From Jeotgalibaca sp052266715 (GTDB lineage: Bacteria > Bacillota > Bacilli > Lactobacillales > Aerococcaceae), in assembly GCA_052266715.1 (NCBI GenBank), contig JBQPRB010000003.1: a stretch of DNA of 64,000 nt. One strand, written 5' to 3'. The notes under the pieces are model-generated. The model did not search any database and was not told the origin of the DNA. It was given only the letters and a program-made list of their open reading frames with translations. The position numbers and the translations under genes were made by a program. This document shows, one piece after another, positions 59,467-64,000 of this stretch. Each line of letters starts with the position of its first letter. Position 1 is the stretch's first letter.

Positions 59467-60394
59467 CCACACGAATCATAGCGATGCCCATTTTACCGTC
59501 GCCGAATTATGCCAAGAAGCCAGCAATTTCGGTTACGATGGTTTAATTTTAACCGACCACAATACTGCTTCCGGCTATCCGGAATTTAAAAAGTTGGCTG
59601 ACGAAAAGGGACTCGTGACGATGCGCGGGATCGAATGGACGACCTATTTCGGCCATATGCTTGTTCACGGTGCCGATTACCTTGTTGATTGGCGCGACGC
59701 CCAGCCGACCACAATTGATTATCACATCCAGGAAGTCAAAAATGCCGGCGGATTGGTGGGTATCGCTCATCCTTATGCAATCGGGAGCCCCATGTGCACA
59801 GGATGCCATTGGTCCTTTGAAGTAGAAAATTGGAAAAATGTCGATTACATTGAAATTTGGAATGAAGTTTGCCCAGACGAGTCTCTTTCCAGTTGGGAAG
59901 CGTATGCGCGCTGGACCCATTTGCTTGACCAGGGTTACCGCATTTCCGCCAGTGCCGGTCGCGATTGGCACCGACTGGAAGGCCTGGACAAAAATCCCGC
60001 TGTCACCTATATCGAAACAGTGGGCCAGTTGACCCCAACCAGTTTCCGCCAAGCATTGGAAAAGGGAGCTTTCTATTTGACCCTTGGACCAAAACTCGAT
60101 TGGCAAATCGGCAGCCATCATATGGGCGATACCATTCCGACCGGGATCTATGTAACGAATATTCAGGCGAAACCATTTGATCTGCCCGCATTTGCGCCTT
60201 TTAATCCGCGCGCAAACCGGGTCAAAATCATCCACAATGGCGAAGTCTATCTGGATATCCCGATTACCGAAGAAAAAATAACCCTTTCCCTCCACCTCCA
60301 GCCGGGCTATGTCCGCCTCGAACTCTGGGGCGCGATTAAGGACAAAACAAACGAATTACTTCTCGTTTCCAACCCTATTTATATTGAAAAGTAA
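59438..60394 (+). CDS. PHP-domain metallohydrolase, CehA/McbA-like
   Basis: The 318-residue hydrolase has all PHP motifs: ELHSHTNHSDAHFT (~6-19; HxH and Asp), ILTDHNT (~40-46), MRGIEWTTYFGHMLVHG (~62-78), LVGIAHPYAIG (~113-123) and SASAGRDWHR (~178-187). A CxxC pair (MCTGCHW, ~126-132) is unusual. A C-terminal beta domain (~230-318) resembles that of CehA. Members cleave phosphodiesters, phosphonates or esters. I chose ATG 59438 with RBS AAAGGAGGA. Likely the working enzyme of this otherwise decayed operon. Confidence 0.85.
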   Translation: MKQYAVELHSHTNHSDAHFTVAELCQEASNFGYDGLILTDHNTASGYPEFKKLADEKGLVTMRGIEWTTYFGHMLVHGADYLVDWRDAQPTTIDYHIQEVKNAGGLVGIAHPYAIGSPMCTGCHWSFEVENWKNVDYIEIWNEVCPDESLSSWEAYARWTHLLDQGYRISASAGRDWHRLEGLDKNPAVTYIETVGQLTPTSFRQALEKGAFYLTLGPKLDWQIGSHHMGDTIPTGIYVTNIQAKPFDLPAFAPFNPRANRVKIIHNGEVYLDIPITEEKITLSLHLQPGYVRLELWGAIKDKTNELLLVSNPIYIEK

Positions 60395-60423
60395 ATCCGT
60401 TCGGAAATAAAAGTTGAGATACT

Positions 60424-60496
60424 GCCGAGTTTTGGGTGAACTCGGCAGTATTTTTGATAAATGCAAATTATAATTCCGACTTTTCCCGAAACTCGG
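60424..60496. repeat. Keyword array I: CCGAGTT class, two 51-nt units
   Basis: CCGAGTT at 60425 and CCGACTT at 60476 are 51 nt apart; AACTCGG at 60439 and 60490 are also 51 nt apart. Gaps are 7-30-7. The two hairpins, ACTGCCGAGTT/AACTCGGCAGT and AAATTATAATTCCGA/TCGGAATTATAATTT, have T or A tracts and can terminate the convergent PHP and NERD genes. Confidence 0.7.
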
Positions 60497-60505
60497 AATT
60501 ATAAT

Positions 60506-61369
60506 TTAATTTTTCACTTTATTCTTCCGAGTATGCTCATAAATCGACCTTTTCGATACAAGGCCACCGCACCAACGATACAATGACTCCACCGGTTTTT
60601 TATGATTGGGGAACAACCGCTCGAACTCTTTCTTTGTCCGCTTCAGACCGACCAACTTGGGCTCGGTCAACCCGCAATTGGAACAACCAAGCATTTTCCG
60701 GGAATGTTCTCGCATCACTCCCCGGCACTCCCCACACATTATCCCCGGCCGTACCGAATCGTGATCGTATGACATCAACTTTCGGTACCGATTATCGTTC
60801 ACATGCATCCCTACGAACCTTTCACCGAGCCGCAGCTGCCAATCCGACATTGCAGCTTCTGTCATCCGGATTTTTTGAAAATAGCTATCCAGCTGCTGCG
60901 GCAAGACAATCGGCATTTCCGCAGTCAACCCATATAAAGTCACATTGGGATTCGTGAATACCAACCGCGCCTCAACCGGCAAGGGCACTCGCATTTTTCG
61001 CAATATTTCCGCAACCATCCGCTTTGCACGTTCCAATTGGTGCAGGGGATCGTGTGTCAAATCCATGAAGCCATCCGGTCCCACCTTATAGGTACCTTCC
61101 CAGTGCTTCGCGTCCAAAATATGAATCTTTTGAGAACCGATCAGTAACAAATCAATTTGGCATATGCGATCTTGGGAAATTACCAAGTCCTGGATTTGAA
61201 CGATGGTACCTTCCAAGCAAGCCGCTTTATTATTAACTATATTTTCCCCGATTTCCCCCAACACCAAAAATCGGAATTGGCGCTCTTCTTTTTCACTAAA
61301 CGTAACCCGTCCTCGCAAACACTTCATCAGTTCCAACTCAATTAAATCATCTCGACGCTTCAATAACAT
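60506..61369 (-). CDS. NERD-domain protein with C-terminal zinc ribbon
   Basis: The 287-residue protein has a NERD nuclease-related domain (~30-145): GEIGENIVNNKAACLEG (~37-53), then QIDLLLIGSQKIHILDAKHWEGTY (~75-98, described by its ends), which holds the D..D-x-K core of PD-(D/E)xK-like nucleases. The C-terminal ~95 residues contain a zinc ribbon (CGEC ... CSNC, ~218-236) and the WCGGLVSKRSIYEHTRK motif. This C-terminal part is shared with the 138-residue protein at 421-837. A role in DNA or RNA processing is likely but untested. Confidence 0.85.
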   Translation of the reverse strand: MLLKRRDDLIELELMKCLRGRVTFSEKEERQFRFLVLGEIGENIVNNKAACLEGTIVQIQDLVISQDRICQIDLLLIGSQKIHILDAKHWEGTYKVGPDGFMDLTHDPLHQLERAKRMVAEILRKMRVPLPVEARLVFTNPNVTLYGLTAEMPIVLPQQLDSYFQKIRMTEAAMSDWQLRLGERFVGMHVNDNRYRKLMSYDHDSVRPGIMCGECRGVMREHSRKMLGCSNCGLTEPKLVGLKRTKKEFERLFPNHKKPVESLYRWCGGLVSKRSIYEHTRKNKVKN

Positions 61370-61395
61370 CCCATCATCTCCTTTTTCTATCTACC

Positions 61396-61411
61396 TATAT
61401 ATAAGCAAAAA
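61396..61411 (-). promoter_or_regulatory. Shared TTTTTGCTTATATATA motif before the NERD gene
   Basis: Read on the minus strand, this string is identical to 375-390. It ends 26 nt before the start codon here and 30 nt at the other gene. No -35 hexamer is visible upstream. Confidence 0.5.
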
Positions 61412-61473
61412 GTCCCTAAAAGCTTTTTTTATGGTATGATTGAAGCATTATTTTTAAGGGAGAATCAGCACCA

Positions 61474-62163
61474 TTGAAAATTCCGATATTGTTCGAGGAC
61501 AATCATCTTCTTCTTGTCGAAAAGCCGGTCAACATCCCGGTTCAAGCCGACGCCAGCGGGGATCTTGATTTCCTTACAATGTTGAAACATGACATTAAAC
61601 ACCGGTACCAAAAACCCGGAAACGTATACCTCGGTCTCCTGCACCGCTTGGATCGGCCCGTTGGTGGGGCAATGGTTTTTGCCAAAACATCCAAAGCCGC
61701 CGCGCGCATGTCCGACATGCTGCGCCGACGCACGATCGATCGCACTTATTTTGCCATCGTCCATGGCAAACCCAGCACTAACGCGGGCACTCTTACGCAC
61801 TACCTTTATAAAGACCGAAAGAAGAATCAAGTCTTCAGCGTGAACGCCAACCATCCGGAAGCCAAAAAAGCCGTTCTCGATTACCAAACAGTGATGACAA
61901 AAAACAACTTCAGCCTGCTCAAAGTCAACTTGCATACCGGCCGACCACACCAAATCCGCGTCCAGCTCGCAAGCAATGGCACGCCACTTTTCGGCGACCA
62001 AAAATACGGTGCACATCTCAATAAACACGGCCAACAAATCGCACTTTGGGCGACAAAATTACATTTTAAACATCCTGTGAAAAAGGAGCCGCTAACCATC
62101 TACTCAAGCCCACCAAACCAACACCCGTGGAATTTATTTCCAACTGTTATGGACGAAAGTTGA
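61474..62163 (+). CDS. RluA-family RNA pseudouridine synthase
   Basis: The 229-residue enzyme isomerises uridine in rRNA or tRNA. It has the RluA motif HRLDRPVGGAMVFAKT (~49-64) with the catalytic Asp, FAIVHGKP (~92), and the C-terminal KVNLHTGRPHQIRVQLAS (~151-168) and GDQKYG (~176-181). There is no S4 domain, so it is the short form. TTG 61474 follows AAGGGAGA; the target position is unknown. Confidence 0.92.
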   Translation: MKIPILFEDNHLLLVEKPVNIPVQADASGDLDFLTMLKHDIKHRYQKPGNVYLGLLHRLDRPVGGAMVFAKTSKAAARMSDMLRRRTIDRTYFAIVHGKPSTNAGTLTHYLYKDRKKNQVFSVNANHPEAKKAVLDYQTVMTKNNFSLLKVNLHTGRPHQIRVQLASNGTPLFGDQKYGAHLNKHGQQIALWATKLHFKHPVKKEPLTIYSSPPNQHPWNLFPTVMDES

Positions 62164-62204
62164 AAATGGGAGTAGAATCAAGTAATTAACAGGAGGGTAA
62201 ATGA

Positions 62205-63416
62205 ATGACAAAAAGTAAAAAATACGTATTAATAACAATTATAGCCTGTGCTCTTGCGGCTTCATCCGTCGGTTTGAACATCAACTTGAATGGTCTGTAC
62301 ATCCAGCCCGTCTCACAAGCAATCGGCGTTTCAACAGGAGCATTTTCATTACACTCCACGTTCATCAGTATTGGGATTGCGGTTGGTTCCATATCTGTTC
62401 CTGCATTCTTAAAGAAATTTGATTATCGTCTCATTGTCCTCGTTGCCAGTGTAGTCGCGGCAGTGATGACTTTTTTAATGTCACTTTCGAGTCAAGTGTG
62501 GATGTTTAGCGTCCTGGGCTTTATTCGTGGCTTCTCATCAGCATTCTTTGGCTTTGTTGGGTTACAATTTCTTATTAATAACTGGTTTATTGCGAAACAT
62601 GGTTTAGTTACGAGTCTTGTTTTCAGTTTCGGTGGGGTGGCAGGTGCTATTCTTTCACCAATCGTTTCCAGTTTGATGGAGTCACAAGGTTGGCAAGCGG
62701 GTTACATCATTCAGTCTGTATTGTACCTGGTGTTTGCTTTACCAGCGCTTTTCATCCCATTCAAAGCAACACCGCAACAAGAAGGACTGGAACCCTATCG
62801 AGATGGTGAACAAGTCAAAACAGCTCAAGCAGGAGATTTCAAATCTGAAGTCAAACCATTCACCTACAAAACAAAAACCTTTGTCCTTGTCATTTTGGTG
62901 AGCATTTTTGCGACGGCGTTAACGGGCATGGTCCAACATTTACCAGGCGTTGCAACCGACTTTGGTTTTTCAACTGCCGTCGGTGCGATGATGATTTCTG
63001 CAGCTATGATTGCAAATATTATTTTCAAACTGCTGGTCGGAGTCTTGAATGATAAAAAAGGAGCCATTTTTGCCAATTTGGTAATGGTTCTGGCAGTTAC
63101 TTCTGGATTCGGGTTGTTGCTTTTAGGGGCAAGCCAAATTTTCATGCTGAGTGGTAGTTTCATGTTCGGGTCCATCTACGGCTTAACAGCAGTGGGTATG
63201 GCACTTTTCATCAAGCATCTTTATCCGATTGAACATTTTGGAAAAGTTTTCCCAATCGTGAATTTTACCCAAAATATTGGTGCAGCTTTCGCCATTTCCA
63301 TTTATGGATTCAGTTATGACTTAAGCGGAGGCTATACTCTGGCTGTTGTGGCATCCATGGTAGTAGCCGTCCTGATTGGAGCCTTAATCTTATTAGCAGA
63401 CAAAAGTGTGAAGTGA
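62205..63416 (+). CDS. Major facilitator superfamily transporter
   Basis: The 403-residue protein has 12 TM helices in two halves, with a cytoplasmic loop (~185-225) rich in charges between TM6 and TM7. The short loop after TM2 (VPAFLKKFDYR) corresponds to motif A in weak form. The pattern LNINLNGLYIQPVSQAIGVSTGAFS near the N-terminus (described by its ends) resembles oxalate/formate-type carriers (OFA family) of anaerobes. RBS CAGGAGGG precedes ATG. The substrate is not known. Confidence 0.85.
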   Translation: MTKSKKYVLITIIACALAASSVGLNINLNGLYIQPVSQAIGVSTGAFSLHSTFISIGIAVGSISVPAFLKKFDYRLIVLVASVVAAVMTFLMSLSSQVWMFSVLGFIRGFSSAFFGFVGLQFLINNWFIAKHGLVTSLVFSFGGVAGAILSPIVSSLMESQGWQAGYIIQSVLYLVFALPALFIPFKATPQQEGLEPYRDGEQVKTAQAGDFKSEVKPFTYKTKTFVLVILVSIFATALTGMVQHLPGVATDFGFSTAVGAMMISAAMIANIIFKLLVGVLNDKKGAIFANLVMVLAVTSGFGLLLLGASQIFMLSGSFMFGSIYGLTAVGMALFIKHLYPIEHFGKVFPIVNFTQNIGAAFAISIYGFSYDLSGGYTLAVVASMVVAVLIGALILLADKSVK

Positions 63417-63434
63417 AAACTTCGCACTTTTTTT
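63404..63434 (+). terminator. Terminator of the MFS gene
   Basis: AGTGTGAAGT-GAAA-ACTTCGCACT followed by seven T; it overlaps the 3' end of the coding region. Confidence 0.88.
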
Positions 63435-63478
63435 CATGTCCCGTTATAATAGAAACAAATAACAAAGGAGGGGCTTCT

Positions 63479-63901
63479 ATGGAAAACTTGACTGCCTTTG
63501 ACGTGCGCGCAGCAAATGGTGCCCATGCAATCCGTATGGCAGGGAATCTCTTGATTGAAGCGGGGTACGTTACCGAACGTTACGTCGGCAAAATGATCCA
63601 GACCTACGAGAGCAATACACGTTATTTCGTCATTGCGCCTGGAGTCGCAATCCCACACCAACGGCCGGAATTAGGTGCTTTAAAGACCGGTGCGGCTATC
63701 ATCACCCTGAAAAAACCAATCAATTTTGGCAACCCGGCGAATGATCCCGTTGATACCGTCATCGCCTTTTCAGCTGCAGATGACGAAGCCCATCTCAAGG
63801 TCGTCCGCCAAATTGCCCAATTTCTGCAAGAAAATGTGAATTCGAAAAATCAGGAGCAATTAGAATTGTTATTGAAAAAAATACTTGAGAATGCTATCTA
63901 G
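63479..63901 (+). CDS. PTS enzyme IIA (mannitol/fructose/ascorbate superfamily)
   Basis: The 140-residue single-domain IIA has the phosphohistidine in IAPGVAIPHQRPE (~50-62, His ~58) and the conserved NPVDTVIAFSAADDEAHLKVVRQIAQFL (~86-113, described by its ends; here DPVDTV). This matches UlaC/SgaA-type IIA proteins. ATG 63479 has RBS AAAGGAGGGG; the apparent extension to 63413 overlaps the terminator. A terminator and a new cre-like promoter separate it from the next gene, which may encode the other PTS parts. Confidence 0.9.
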   Translation: MENLTAFDVRAANGAHAIRMAGNLLIEAGYVTERYVGKMIQTYESNTRYFVIAPGVAIPHQRPELGALKTGAAIITLKKPINFGNPANDPVDTVIAFSAADDEAHLKVVRQIAQFLQENVNSKNQEQLELLLKKILENAI

Positions 63902-63926
63902 TTTCAAACTGGATAGTGTTTTTTTA
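63893..63926 (+). terminator. Terminator or attenuator after the IIA gene
   Basis: CTATCTAGTTT and AAACTGGATAG form a stem (one G-T pair) followed by TGTTTTTTT; it overlaps the stop codon. Confidence 0.8.
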
Positions 63927-63967
63927 TACTCATTGATAGCATTACTTTTGTTTGCTAATATAGACAA

Positions 63968-63981
63968 CGTAAGCGTTTACG
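63968..63981 (+). promoter_or_regulatory. cre-like site before the truncated last gene
   Basis: CGTAAGCGTTTACG agrees with the cre consensus except at its two outermost bases and is nearly palindromic. Confidence 0.5.
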
Positions 63982-63997
63982 AATTGGAGGTAAAAGA

Positions 63998-64000
63998 ATG
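63998..64000 (+). CDS. Start codon of a gene cut by the window edge
   Basis: ATG is preceded by TTGGAGG at 63984-63990, an ideal RBS distance. Only the first codon is in the window; given the upstream IIA gene it may be another PTS component. Confidence 0.5.

Noticed and set aside
59549..60295. 248-residue minus-strand frame opposite the PHP hydrolase
   Set aside because: Antisense to a gene with all catalytic motifs; no RBS and unlikely composition.
10018..60496. Keyword arrays as ordinary Rho-independent terminators
   Set aside because: Some hairpins end in T tracts, but array B lies between divergent genes, map and the PTS operon have their own terminators before arrays E and D, and terminators do not need a common keyword or a 51-nt period.
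60527..60533. Third unit of array I (CCGAGTA, again 51 nt on)
   Set aside because: It lies in the NERD coding region and has no complementary partner at the expected place; probably coincidence.

Overview
The window is a chromosomal segment of a low-GC Gram-positive bacterium, most likely a member of Lactobacillales (Carnobacteriaceae- or Aerococcaceae-like). Supporting this are AGGAGG-type ribosome binding sites, frequent TTG/GTG starts, several PTS systems, CcpA-type cre sites, a LevR/RpoN mannose-PTS regulon and sugar ABC importers without their own ATPases. The exact genus is an inference. All calls were made by reading the sequence; no database search was run.

Layout. 1-311: 3' end of an rRNA operon (23S end, 5S, terminator). 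421-2072: a zinc-ribbon protein related to the C-terminus of the NERD protein at the other end of the window, then a SixA-like phosphatase overlapping a CHAD protein. 2262-4551 (minus): marR-ftsH. 4657-9049: ogt, an amino-acid ABC importer without ATPase, and a tandem P-II protein overlapping a DUF1538 membrane protein. 9149-14580: metallophosphoesterase, two oxidoreductases, DEAD-box helicase and a LacI-type regulator. 14842-18883: M20 amidohydrolase, manA, a small-RNA-like leader, a PHP phosphatase and map. 19037-22601 (minus): fruRKA. 22968-27027: lytST-cstA, probably a pyruvate-sensing and uptake unit. 27147-30852: hsp20 and a sodium-pumping oxaloacetate decarboxylase operon, each with a cre site on its promoter. 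31517-39252: a complete sigma-54 cassette (LevR-type activator, -24/-12 promoter, mannose-family PTS IIB-IIAB-IIC-IID, rpoN). 39467-45261: IclR regulator, TRAP transporter, acylating acetaldehyde dehydrogenase and 4-hydroxy-2-oxovalerate aldolase. 45466-53931: lacZ, sugar ABC importer and a compositionally foreign alpha-galactosidase. 54267-56846 (minus): DUF3100 protein, small membrane protein and M20 amidohydrolase. 57080-60394: a phosphodiesterase, decayed ABC transporter and PHP-hydrolase operon behind Pho-box-like repeats. 60506-64000: NERD protein, pseudouridine synthase, MFS transporter, a PTS IIA and the first codon of the next gene.

The most unusual content is intergenic. Nine arrays, found in eight of the gaps between genes, are built from a short keyword and its reverse complement in strict alternation, repeated with a period of 51 nt (52 in one array). 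Four arrays use GCGGCGTT, two use GCGACGAT, and one each uses GCAAAGGT, ACCATTTC and CCGAGTT. How the 51 nt is divided between the two gaps differs from class to class, but the total hardly changes. Arrays lie between convergent, tandem and divergent genes, so they are not simply terminators. I know of no described element with this design and regard it as the main candidate for something new.

The encoded physiology is fermentative carbohydrate and organic-acid use under carbon catabolite control: mannose-type and fructose PTS, alpha/beta-galactoside uptake and hydrolysis, pyruvate and oxaloacetate metabolism with a sodium pump, and a TRAP-fed aldolase route to pyruvate and acetyl-CoA.
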